This document shows positions 54,192-62,074 of a stretch of DNA of 64,000 nucleotides, piece after piece. Every line of letters begins with the position of its first letter. Position 1 is the first letter of the stretch. Source of the stretch: Clostridia bacterium (GTDB lineage Bacteria > Bacillota > Clostridia > Lachnospirales > Bianqueaceae); the NCBI GenBank assembly GCA_900764045.1, contig CAAFMN010000005.1:1-64000 (forward strand), read 5' to 3'. A program made the translations under genes and the position numbers. The notes beneath the pieces were generated by a model. The model had not been told where the DNA came from. It did not search any database and worked only from the letters and a program-made list of their open reading frames with translations.

Positions 54192-56210
54192 TTATACCAA
54201 TCCGTCGTCCCGCTGCACAGTCTTGACACCCTCCTGCGCCGCTTTACCATATGGGAAAGCAATCAGATCGTCCAGTGTCAAACCGTCCAGGATCTCCATA
54301 TAATACCCGTCGGACAGGGAGCGTCCCAATGTAATATACCGTTTTTCCAGCACGCCGTTGTTGTCCGCGTATACATAACTCTGACCATTCTCTTCCCGGA
54401 TATACATTTTGGGAATGCAGAATGTATCTGTATCCGTCTGTGCTGACAGCGACAGATCGATATACTGTCCCTCCTCCAAAGCGCTATAATCATCAAAATA
54501 GACTGTAAACGGATAATAGGAAACATTGAGATTGTCGCTGCTGCTCCTGCTCTGCGCTGAAGTCGGGAACTGACCGATCTCCGTGATGGTCCCCTCAAAG
54601 CTCTCGCCGGTCATCCACGAACTGCCGGTCACCTTTTGTCCCAGTGTAATCTTCGCCAGATTGAACTCACTCATAACACCGGTCACATAGAATCCTTCAT
54701 CTCCCGTGACCACCGCCAGCGGTTCGCCGATCATAGCGCCGTCCGGCTGCACCGAAGTGACCTTGCCGTTCACCTTGCTGCGGACCACCGTATCTTTCAG
54801 CTTCTTCTGGGTCTTATCCAGCTCCAGCTCCGCCATCTTTTTGCTGATCTCCAGATCTCGGATCTCCATTTCCTTTTCCTTAATCTGTCTCTGTAGCTCT
54901 TCTTTGGTCGGGCCGACAGGGGGCGGGTCCGGATCTGGATCAGGAATCGGATCCGGATCTGGTATGGGCTCCTCATCGCTGGAGTCTTCTCCGCTGGAAT
55001 CTTCTCCCGGCGTATCGTTCTGCTTAATATAGAGGTTATACAGGCCGCCCTCTCCCAATTCAAGATTCAGATAGCCATCCTGAATGGCCTCTTCTGTAAG
55101 AAGATTGGCGCCGACTACGGTCACCGTAGCATTCTGATTAACATAAAAGACAAGATTCATCGACAGGACCATCTCCTTCGGGAGCTTTTCCTGTGCTACT
55201 ACCAGAATCATGGAGTTCTCATCCAGTTTGGTCAGATATACTCCCAGATCCCAGATCTCCATCTTCTGCGGCGGCGTCAGGTTCTCTGTCGTCATGTACC
55301 ATGCATAGCGAAGTCCTTCCGCAGGATCGTCCAGCTTGTATTTTTCAAATACACAGTAGACCGGATCCAATCCGATCCATCTCTCATAAAAGCTCTGCAT
55401 CAGCTTGGTATTCTGCGTAATCACATAGCGATACGGGTCCTTGATGGTTCCGGTGCCCGCATAGGGCTTGCTCTGATCGGTCAGTACATCGATCGGCGTC
55501 ATATCCGGTTCGTCAGTTCCGGAAGAATCCTCTGACGAGCTGTTCTCTGCGGAAGACTCCTCCATAGATGTCTCTTCCTTAGAAGAATCTTCCAGGGATT
55601 CATCCCTGGAATTCTCCTTGGAATCCTCCTTGGACTCTTCCCTTGAGTCTTCCTTAGAATCCTCCCTGGAATCTTCTACAGAACTTTCGTCCTGTGACGA
55701 CTCTTCCTCTTTGCTGTCCTCTACAGAAGATTCTCCCGTAGAGATCTCCACGGAAGCGCTCTCCTCATTCTGCGTAATCCTTACACTCAGTGAAGACGCA
55801 TCCGAAGGCGTCGTATTTTTTAGCCGGTTCAATTCCTTAATCAAACGGTCATAGCGGACATCCATCGCATTGATATTGAGCTGCTGGCGCTCCGCTTCCA
55901 GCTCGATCGTCGTCGGGTCATAGCTCAGGATCGGATCCCCGATCTGAACCTTGTCGCCTTCCTGCACATAGAACTCCTGCACCAGATTCTTGCCATCCGC
56001 GTAGATCCTCTGAGAATAGCCGGATTGCACGATTCCATAGCTCGTATCGTTCTCCCAGTAGTCGGTTGCCATATCCATCACCGGCTGCACCTGAATGGTC
56101 AGATTCTTGTTTTTATTGGCTGCAAAATAACTGATACTGCCTACTACAATCGCCGCCACAATGATGACGCTGATCACAGGTATCAGAATCTTCTTCGCTT
56201 TTTTTGTCAT
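54192..56210 (-). CDS. HlyD/RND-type adaptor with Ser/Glu/Asp-rich repeat region
   Basis: 672 residues, longer than usual adaptors of about 400. One N-terminal membrane anchor is followed by a lipoyl/barrel region (YGIVQSGYSQRIYADGKNLVQEF). Residues about 155-240 are an acidic repeat of EDS/EES units. A further domain of about 150 residues, a Pro/Asp repeat (IPDPDPIPDPDPDPPP), a coiled coil (LQRQIKEKEMEIRDLEISKKM) and the distal barrel follow. The repeats are low-complexity and likely a flexible spacer crossing the cell wall. The start overlaps the ATPase stop by four bases. Confidence 0.85.
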   Translation of the reverse strand: MTKKAKKILIPVISVIIVAAIVVGSISYFAANKNKNLTIQVQPVMDMATDYWENDTSYGIVQSGYSQRIYADGKNLVQEFYVQEGDKVQIGDPILSYDPTTIELEAERQQLNINAMDVRYDRLIKELNRLKNTTPSDASSLSVRITQNEESASVEISTGESSVEDSKEEESSQDESSVEDSREDSKEDSREESKEDSKENSRDESLEDSSKEETSMEESSAENSSSEDSSGTDEPDMTPIDVLTDQSKPYAGTGTIKDPYRYVITQNTKLMQSFYERWIGLDPVYCVFEKYKLDDPAEGLRYAWYMTTENLTPPQKMEIWDLGVYLTKLDENSMILVVAQEKLPKEMVLSMNLVFYVNQNATVTVVGANLLTEEAIQDGYLNLELGEGGLYNLYIKQNDTPGEDSSGEDSSDEEPIPDPDPIPDPDPDPPPVGPTKEELQRQIKEKEMEIRDLEISKKMAELELDKTQKKLKDTVVRSKVNGKVTSVQPDGAMIGEPLAVVTGDEGFYVTGVMSEFNLAKITLGQKVTGSSWMTGESFEGTITEIGQFPTSAQSRSSSDNLNVSYYPFTVYFDDYSALEEGQYIDLSLSAQTDTDTFCIPKMYIREENGQSYVYADNNGVLEKRYITLGRSLSDGYYMEILDGLTLDDLIAFPYGKAAQEGVKTVQRDDGLV

Positions 56211-56893
56211 TTTTCATCCCTCTCATCCCTGTTCCGCAGCTCTCCGTCCCGGATCATCATTCTGCGTCCGGCGTGTTCCGCGATCTCAGGCTCATGTGTG
56301 ATCATAATGATCGTAACCCCTTCGTCATTCAACACATGAAACAGCTCCATGATCTGCTCTCCCGACTTGGTGTCCAAAGCTCCTGTAGGCTCATCCGCCA
56401 AAAGAACACTCGGACTGTTCGCCATCGCCCGGGCAATCGCCACCCTCTGCTGCTGTCCGCCGGAAAGCTGATTGGGCCGGAAGTTCATCCGCTCCTCCAA
56501 GCCAACCTTTTTCAGCATCTCAGCCGCGATCTCACGGCGTCTTGCCGATTTTACTCCAGCATAGATCAGAGGCAGCTCCACGTTTTCCAACGCGCTCTGT
56601 CTCGGCAGCAGATTGAATGTCTGAAACACAAAACCAATGCATTCATTTCTCAGTTTGGCCAGTTCCTTGTCGTTTTTCGTCAATACATCCTCTCCATTCA
56701 GGATATACTGACCGGAAGTTGGAAGATCCAGACAGCCGATGATATTCATCAGCGTCGATTTACCGGAACCGGACGGCCCCATAATGGATAGAAAATCCCC
56801 TTTTTCTACCTGGAGCGAAACATCCTTCAGAACCGGCACTTCAATTTTTCCCTGCATATAATTTTTATAAATATGCTTTAATTCCAGAATCAT
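56207..56893 (-). CDS. MacB/LolD-type ABC transporter ATPase
   Basis: 228 residues, standard. Walker A MGPSGSGKSTLM lies at about 39-50, Q-loop FVFQTFNLLPRQSA, signature LSGGQQQRVAIARA, Walker B LLADEPTGALD and His in MITHEPEIAEHA. It overlaps both neighbours by four bases and is therefore coexpressed with both adaptors and the permease. It powers mechanotransmission-type export. Confidence 0.96.
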   Translation of the reverse strand: MILELKHIYKNYMQGKIEVPVLKDVSLQVEKGDFLSIMGPSGSGKSTLMNIIGCLDLPTSGQYILNGEDVLTKNDKELAKLRNECIGFVFQTFNLLPRQSALENVELPLIYAGVKSARRREIAAEMLKKVGLEERMNFRPNQLSGGQQQRVAIARAMANSPSVLLADEPTGALDTKSGEQIMELFHVLNDEGVTIIMITHEPEIAEHAGRRMMIRDGELRNRDERDEK

Positions 56894-58101
56894 TGCACCA
56901 TATCCCCCAGCCCAGGCTCCTGCGCTATATCCGAGCTCTTGTTTCTGGTTGCCGCGCGTCCTTCCTTCATGCCTTCCTGCGGAAAAGCAATATAATCCTC
57001 CGCGGTCAACCCATCCAGAATCTCATAGGTATCCTCTACCTCATAATATGTTCCCAGGGTTACGATCCGCTTCGTGATCTTGCCGTTTTCCTCTGCCCAG
57101 ACATAGGGGCTTCCCTCGTTCTGTACAATATATGCCGAAGGCAGAGCCAGTATCTGCGTCCCGTCTTCCCTCTGCGAAGCGCTGATCAGCTCTACAAAAA
57201 CATGTTGTCCCAGAATCAGATTCTCATAGGAATCCAGTACTACATAAAACGGATACTTGGAAGACGTCACGGAACTGTCCTGTGAGGCATAATACATGTC
57301 GCTCATATTATTGTCCTCTTTCGGCGCCGTGTCAATCTCCTGAATCGTACCTGTCCAGGTCTCATTCTCATCTACACGGGAGCGGATCAGAACCCGATCG
57401 CCTACCGAAATCTCCCGGATGTTCTGCTCGTTGATCTTAGCCTTCACACGGTATTCTCCCATAGCCATCAGCGTGATAAAGGTCTTCTGCTGTCCGTACA
57501 CATCGCCGGTGTTGCCGTCCAGCACGGTCTCATCCATACTCTGTACGATGCCGTCCATCTCACTGTAGACCGTAGTATTCTCCTTCTGGCTGTTGAGCTT
57601 ATCGATCTCGGACTGCTTTACCTTTTTATCATACTCCGCCTGCTTGATCGACTGGTAACGGCTCTGAATCTCCACCGTATACTCCAGCTGATTGTCTTCG
57701 GAAGCCTTTTCCTTCTCCGCCTGCAATGTCGCAATCTCGCTGTAATACGTATCGATCGAATTGTTCAGCTTTTCGATCTCAAGCTGCGCCTGTTCTATGG
57801 ACAGCTCAATATCATCCGTATCATATACAAACAGCGCGTCCCCCTGCTTTACTGTCTGTCCTTCTTCCACAAAGACCGTCTTGACCGTACGTCCCTGCTC
57901 CGGATTGATCTTCAGTGTCTTCTGCGGTTCAATCATCCCTGAAAAACGGTTCTGTACCCCTGCAAAACCGTTGATCCCAGCAAGACGTCCTACACTGTCC
58001 ACATATACCGCGTCTCCTGACTGTGCCGCGTTCTCCCCGCAGCCAGCCAGCATCAGCAGCGCTAATGCGGCTGCAATCCAGCGTCCCCGTTTTCTTTTCA
58101 T
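56890..58101 (-). CDS. HlyD/RND-type adaptor lipoprotein
   Basis: 403 residues. A lipobox LAGC follows an N-terminal hydrophobic stretch, so it is a lipoprotein. It has a lipoyl half (GRTVKTVFVEEGQTVKQGDALF), a coiled coil (EQAQLEIEKLNNSIDTYYSEI), a second half (YSEMDGIVQSMDETVLDG) and a beta barrel. First gene of the exporter operon. Having two different adaptors with one permease suggests either a stacked or alternative assembly. Confidence 0.88.
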   Translation of the reverse strand: MKRKRGRWIAAALALLMLAGCGENAAQSGDAVYVDSVGRLAGINGFAGVQNRFSGMIEPQKTLKINPEQGRTVKTVFVEEGQTVKQGDALFVYDTDDIELSIEQAQLEIEKLNNSIDTYYSEIATLQAEKEKASEDNQLEYTVEIQSRYQSIKQAEYDKKVKQSEIDKLNSQKENTTVYSEMDGIVQSMDETVLDGNTGDVYGQQKTFITLMAMGEYRVKAKINEQNIREISVGDRVLIRSRVDENETWTGTIQEIDTAPKEDNNMSDMYYASQDSSVTSSKYPFYVVLDSYENLILGQHVFVELISASQREDGTQILALPSAYIVQNEGSPYVWAEENGKITKRIVTLGTYYEVEDTYEILDGLTAEDYIAFPQEGMKEGRAATRNKSSDIAQEPGLGDMVQ

Positions 58102-58141
58102 TTTTTACATCCCCCTTTAAAAAAGTTTATACCCATTTTTC

Positions 58142-58170
58142 AGTATAGCAGATATTGTGCTGAAACACAA
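58142..58170 (-). promoter_or_regulatory. Sigma-A-type promoter of the MacB-like operon
   Basis: On minus, TTGTGT and TATACT are 17 bases apart, about 40 bases before the adaptor ATG. Confidence 0.6.
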
Positions 58171-58207
58171 GGGAGTATTTCTGAAGATTTTATTAAAACT
58201 GACAAAA

Positions 58208-58244
58208 ACAAAAGCGTACAAAACAGGAATGCCTTGTACGCTTT
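58208..58244 (-). terminator. Rho-independent terminator after coaX
   Basis: AAAGCGTACAA and TTGTACGCTTT form a perfect stem across a 12-base loop, with TTGTTTTTG on minus downstream. Confidence 0.85.
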
Positions 58245-58252
58245 CGATCTCT

Positions 58253-59020
58253 TTATGCCTGATTTTTCTGGTAGATCAGCCACAGCCCATCCAACAGCAG
58301 ATTATCATCCTGAATGAATTGCCGTCTGCAATACGGAATAATGGAGGATGCCAGTCCACCGGTCGCGATCAATGTCGCTTTTTCACCCAGTTCTTCTTCT
58401 ATTCTCTCCGCTATCCCATCCATCATGACTGCCGCTCCCAAAACGCTCCCGGAACGCATACTGTCCACACTATTGGTTCCGATTACATGCCGCGGCGCTG
58501 TCAGGTCAATATGCGGTAGCTGTGAAGTATGATCCGAAAGGGCCGCCAATGCCGTTCTGACTCCCGGCAGAATCACAACGCCACGAAAATCCCCCTTGCG
58601 GTCAATGACTGAAGCCGTCGTTGCCGTCCCCAAGTCAAACACGATCTGCGGCGTCGGATATTTGGCCAGGGAAGCCACCGCGCCCGCCACCATGTCCGCA
58701 CCCAGCTGTGCCGGATTATCGATCTTAATATTCAGTCCGGAACGAACACCCGGTCCTACCACCAGAGGCGTCTTGCCAGTCAGATACCGGACCGCACGGG
58801 TCAGAGGCGAGATCAGCGGCGGAACCACTGTCGAGATGATGCCCCCCTCAATCTGTCTTGCCTCTACGCCATTGATATCCAGCCACGTTTTGAACTTAAT
58901 GGCATACTCCTCCGCCGTTGCCTGCCGATCGGTTTCAAACCGTCCGACAAAGTGTGCTCCCGCCTCGTCCAGACATCCTGCTACCAGATGCGTATTGCCG
59001 ACATCAATTGCAAATATCAT
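58253..59020 (-). CDS. coaX: Type III pantothenate kinase
   Basis: 255 residues from the ATG at 59020 (AAAAGGAGA SD). The ASKHA fold starts MIFAIDVGNTHLVAGC, with Asp in the phosphate loop. PGVRSGLNIKIDNPAQLGADMVA near 105 and FDLGTATTASVI near 130 are CoaX signatures. It makes 4'-phosphopantothenate for CoA. The neighbouring ECF S component likely brings in pantothenate. Confidence 0.93.
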   Translation of the reverse strand: MIFAIDVGNTHLVAGCLDEAGAHFVGRFETDRQATAEEYAIKFKTWLDINGVEARQIEGGIISTVVPPLISPLTRAVRYLTGKTPLVVGPGVRSGLNIKIDNPAQLGADMVAGAVASLAKYPTPQIVFDLGTATTASVIDRKGDFRGVVILPGVRTALAALSDHTSQLPHIDLTAPRHVIGTNSVDSMRSGSVLGAAVMMDGIAERIEEELGEKATLIATGGLASSIIPYCRRQFIQDDNLLLDGLWLIYQKNQA

Positions 59021-59040
59021 AGTCTTCTCCTTTTTATAAA

Positions 59041-59064
59041 AGGCGGCGGAAGATTCCGCCGCCT
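59041..59064. terminator. GC-rich terminator between the PanT-like gene and coaX
   Basis: AGGCGGCGGAA pairs with TTCCGCCGCCT around a short loop. On minus it is followed by TTTTATAAAAAGG. Partial read-through into coaX is likely, as no separate coaX promoter is seen. Confidence 0.7.
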
Positions 59065-59075
59065 CAAAAATCACA

Positions 59076-59696
59076 TTATTCAGCCATTAACTGCCGCTTC
59101 ATCACGACATCCAGTGCCTTACTGACCGCAGCGGCTACGACTACGCATACTACCGCTTCAATCACTCCGTTCAGACCGACAAAAGCTACTACAAAAGCGA
59201 ACCAATCCAAATCGCCTCTCATTCCCATGATGTAATCGCTTCCGCCGAAGAACAGCATCAGAAGGCCTACAAAGAAAACCGTATTGAGCAGCGCACCGCA
59301 CAAGCCCGTAACCGGATACGCAATCACCTTATGACGCGTCTTATCCACCCGAACCAAGCCCTTAAAGATCACTCCGCACAGAGTCCCCATCAGGATTCTG
59401 GGGAACATACACATAATAAAGGTGAATACCGGTTGAATTCCCATCAGGGTCGTACCAAACCAATCCAGTCCGAAGCACTGTACAAAACTGGTCAGTCCGA
59501 AGACCGCACCCAATACCGCACCGGCTCCCGGCCCCAAAATGATCGCGCCAATCACGACCGGAATCATCAAAAAAGTAATCTTAACAACACCGATCTGCAA
59601 ATACCCCAACGGAGTAAATGCCATCAACACAACGATCGCCGCAAGTATAGCCAACTGTACCATCTTGCCTGTCTTTGCCGAAACATTCTTCTGCAT
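59076..59696 (-). CDS. panT: ECF transporter S component, PanT-like
   Basis: 206 residues from the ATG at 59696 (AGGAGG with 8-base spacing); a TTG two codons upstream is less likely. Six membrane helices are visible, with the ECF N-terminal signature ending FTPLGYLQIGVVKITFLMIPVVIGAIILGP. Adjacency to coaX supports pantothenate as substrate. It needs a shared EcfA/A'/T module encoded elsewhere. Confidence 0.82.
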   Translation of the reverse strand: MQKNVSAKTGKMVQLAILAAIVVLMAFTPLGYLQIGVVKITFLMIPVVIGAIILGPGAGAVLGAVFGLTSFVQCFGLDWFGTTLMGIQPVFTFIMCMFPRILMGTLCGVIFKGLVRVDKTRHKVIAYPVTGLCGALLNTVFFVGLLMLFFGGSDYIMGMRGDLDWFAFVVAFVGLNGVIEAVVCVVVAAAVSKALDVVMKRQLMAE

Positions 59697-59771
59697 ATTC
59701 AATTCCTCCTGCTATTGCTTTCATGTCAACGCCGAAAACGGTCGCTGCAAGCGAAATACAATGCAGTGCTT

Positions 59772-59800
59772 ATTATACTTTATATTCCGCGAATATGCAA
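59772..59800 (-). promoter_or_regulatory. Sigma-A promoter of the panT-like gene
   Basis: On minus, TTGCAT and TATAAT with a 17-base spacer, then a leader of about 70 bases with no recognisable riboswitch. Confidence 0.78.
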
Positions 59801-59815
59801 GGATTTTTGAAATTT

Positions 59816-60196
59816 TTATAGCTGAACATGAAATACCGGATCGTCCTCCGCCTTTTTCAGCATCTCTGCCTCTTCCGGCGTCAGGACTCTCTCCAGAAAT
59901 ACTCTGTCTCTGAAGGATCCATTGGTCTGCGCCTTCATCTTCCGCAGATGATCCAGCTCCTCCATCGTGATGCCGCGCGCGTTCAGGATCGCGTTGATTA
60001 CCTCAACGATATCCGCCAGCTCCTCGATATTGCGGCCGGCCATATACTCGCGCATCTCCTCCTTCAGCTTCTCATGCAGCGCATACACATACTCCTGATC
60101 CTCCAGATGGCGGATCAAGGGCTTCATACCCTGCCGTTCCAGAATCTCCGGGACATGATCTCTCACCAGCTTATTGTAGGTCCTGTCCTTTTTCAT
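59816..60196 (-). CDS. MazG-like/phosphoribosyl-ATP pyrophosphohydrolase-type protein
   Basis: 126 residues; the ATG at 60196 is preferred because AAGGGG precedes it by 9 bases. It has the all-alpha NTP-PPase fold: YNKLVRDHVPEIL near 4 and the metal-binding EEMREYMAGRNIEELADIVEVI helices (E-x3-E and E-x2-D). It is likely a house-cleaning nucleotide pyrophosphatase. It is 21 bases after xpt, so both may be in one nucleotide-related unit. Confidence 0.8.
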   Translation of the reverse strand: MKKDRTYNKLVRDHVPEILERQGMKPLIRHLEDQEYVYALHEKLKEEMREYMAGRNIEELADIVEVINAILNARGITMEELDHLRKMKAQTNGSFRDRVFLERVLTPEEAEMLKKAEDDPVFHVQL

Positions 60197-60217
60197 GCTG
60201 CCCATCCCCTTTACTCT

Positions 60218-60799
60218 TTATTGTGTGCGGAACTCAATCTCTCCCGTTTCCGCATTCATGCTCTCCACAATCGCAAGAGATTCGACCTGGATTCCCATAT
60301 CGCGGATCTTTTTTCCGCCCTCCTGAAATCCCTTCTCTACCGCAATGCCGACGCCCTCTACTGTACCGCCCGCACTCTGCACCAGCTCGATCAATCCCAG
60401 TGCCGCGCATCCATTGGCCATAAAATCATCGATAATCAGCACATGATCTTCCGGTCCCAAATACTTTTTGGAAACGATTACATTATATACCCGCTTATGT
60501 GTAAAAGACTCTACCCGGGTTGCATACACGTCCCCATCAATATTGATGCTGCTGCTCTTCTTGGCAAATACTACAGGTACGCCGAAATACTGAGCCGCTA
60601 TGCAGGCAATTCCGATTCCCGAAGCCTCAATGGTCAGGATCTTATCCACACGCTTGCCCTGAAACAGGCGCCGAAACTCCTTGCCCATCTCATTAAAAAG
60701 CTCAATATCCATTTGATGATTCAGAAAACTGTCCACTTTCAGTACGTTTTCCTCTTTAACCACTCCGTCCTTGCGGATTCTATTCTCTAATAATTTCAT
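60218..60799 (-). CDS. xpt: Xanthine phosphoribosyltransferase
   Basis: 193 residues, the usual length. The PRPP motif is VLIIDDFMANGCAALG near 123-138; the N-terminal KVDSFLNHQMD and GIGIACIAAQYFGVPVVFAKKS are typical. It salvages xanthine to XMP. The usual upstream purine riboswitch of xpt genes is missing: only about 110 bases precede it, filled by a promoter and a terminator of the next gene. Confidence 0.94.
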   Translation of the reverse strand: MKLLENRIRKDGVVKEENVLKVDSFLNHQMDIELFNEMGKEFRRLFQGKRVDKILTIEASGIGIACIAAQYFGVPVVFAKKSSSINIDGDVYATRVESFTHKRVYNVIVSKKYLGPEDHVLIIDDFMANGCAALGLIELVQSAGGTVEGVGIAVEKGFQEGGKKIRDMGIQVESLAIVESMNAETGEIEFRTQ

Positions 60800-60830
60800 G
60801 CGGATTTTCTCCTTTGCGAATCATGTGCTT

Positions 60831-60858
60831 ATTATAACATAAGTTTTTTAAAATGCAA
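60831..60858 (-). promoter_or_regulatory. Probable promoter of xpt
   Basis: On minus, TATAAT lies 17 bases after TTGCAT (a weak -35), about 30 bases before the ATG. Confidence 0.6.
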
Positions 60859-60880
60859 ATATCAATTGCTAAAAAAGCAC

Positions 60881-60907
60881 AAAAAAGGCGGCGCAGCGCG
60901 CCGCCTT
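60881..60907 (-). terminator. Rho-independent terminator of the DUF624 gene
   Basis: AAGGCGGCGC pairs with GCGCCGCCTT around AGC, followed on minus by TTTTTTGTG. It lies five bases after the DUF624 stop. Confidence 0.9.
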
Positions 60908-60912
60908 ACATT

Positions 60913-61878
60913 TTACTGTTTCTCTTTTTCTTCCGGTTCCTGTAAATCTTCTGTCTCTCCGGAACCTTGTCCTTCTTCTCCTTCCGGCTTCTCATCACCA
61001 TCCGCTCTTACGATGCGGTAATCATCCTCTTCCACCACATCTTTACCACTCTCATCCACTTTGACATAACGATATTCACCCTCGTCGTCAAACTTGGTCT
61101 GATTCATATAGCGATTGATAATTGCCTGGCGCTCCGCGTCCAGGCTGAAGCCTTCCAGTTCTTCCTTCTCCAGCTCTTCATCCTCTGAGGGCATATAGTT
61201 TCTGAATACCCTCTCCAGAAGCGCCGCCGCCAGATACATATAGAGTCCGGGAATCACGAAGATTAAACCCATGTTGACAAACAAACACAGATATACACTG
61301 CCGACAAAAAGCGCTGCCAGGACAACCGTCGTCAGCAGATGCTTATTCGCCATAAGGAAGCCATACTTGAAATAATGCTTTACCGGCATCTCAAAACGCG
61401 CGATGAGCGCCGGAACGTATAAGCTCAGGAAGATGAACTCCATCCCCACCAACGCTTCCAACGGGATCAGAATATAAGCGGAAAATCCGAAACTCGCCCG
61501 GTTATATATGATCAGCCACAGATTGTACAGAATGAGCGCGACCAGCGTGGTAATCACAAGGCTCAGAATCATGCAGTCCTTGTAATTGGTCTTATAGGCA
61601 TGCCAGAAATCCCGCATAGTATAAGTATCTACCCCTCGCTGCTTCTTTCCCATAGTATAGACAACTGCACAGGTTGCCGGGCACCAATGCAGGATAAAGA
61701 TATACATCAATATCAGTCCCACTACCGGCGGAACATAAGCCAGAAGACCCGTAGACAGCAGAATCATGATCGGCAGAACTCCGCCCATCACTGTCCACAC
61801 CGCACTCAGCATGATCATGTCAAACAAAAGCGTCCCATATTTGACAAAGGGGCCGTCCATACTAAAAAAACCAGCCAT
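60913..61878 (-). CDS. DUF624/YesL-like membrane protein
   Basis: 321 residues from the ATG at 61878 (GGAGGAG SD). About five to six membrane helices fill the first 230 residues (YGTLLFDMIMLSAVWTVMGG; FWHAYKTNYKDC). The C-terminal part is a charged, acidic tail with little structure (LEKEELEGF, EEDDYRIV, GEEGQGSG, EEKEKQ). DUF624 proteins are often linked with sugar-uptake systems; the function here is unknown. Confidence 0.75.
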   Translation of the reverse strand: MAGFFSMDGPFVKYGTLLFDMIMLSAVWTVMGGVLPIMILLSTGLLAYVPPVVGLILMYIFILHWCPATCAVVYTMGKKQRGVDTYTMRDFWHAYKTNYKDCMILSLVITTLVALILYNLWLIIYNRASFGFSAYILIPLEALVGMEFIFLSLYVPALIARFEMPVKHYFKYGFLMANKHLLTTVVLAALFVGSVYLCLFVNMGLIFVIPGLYMYLAAALLERVFRNYMPSEDEELEKEELEGFSLDAERQAIINRYMNQTKFDDEGEYRYVKVDESGKDVVEEDDYRIVRADGDEKPEGEEGQGSGETEDLQEPEEKEKQ

Positions 61879-61909
61879 ATTGTATCTCCTCCAAATCTGA
61901 ATTGTTATC

Positions 61910-61938
61910 ATTATACCTTATTTTTTTGCTTGAAACAA
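61910..61938 (-). promoter_or_regulatory. Promoter of the DUF624 gene
   Basis: On minus, TTGTTT and TATAAT are 17 bases apart, about 32 bases before the chosen start. Confidence 0.65.
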
Positions 61939-62018
61939 CCTTAGTTTGTATCCTTTTTATGAACAGTTTGTAAAATTCGTCCTATCTCTTCCGTTTCTTA
62001 TAAAATCCGCCTTTTCTA

Positions 62019-62047
62019 TTGAATTATTCTTTAAAAAATGGTACACT
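62019..62047 (+). promoter_or_regulatory. Promoter of the Na/Pi cotransporter gene
   Basis: TTGAAT and TACACT with a 17-base spacer, about 30 bases before the start codons. Confidence 0.6.
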
Positions 62048-62074
62048 GTAAAAGGTATGTAAAAATAAATCAGG

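Noticed and set aside
55500..55720. Possible CRISPR-like or tandem DNA repeats
   Set aside because: The irregular GAATCTTCC-type units encode the Ser/Glu/Asp repeat of the adaptor protein; no spacers or constant repeats.
60800..60912. Purine riboswitch before xpt
   Set aside because: The leader is too short and lacks the three-way junction core; it holds only a promoter and a terminator.
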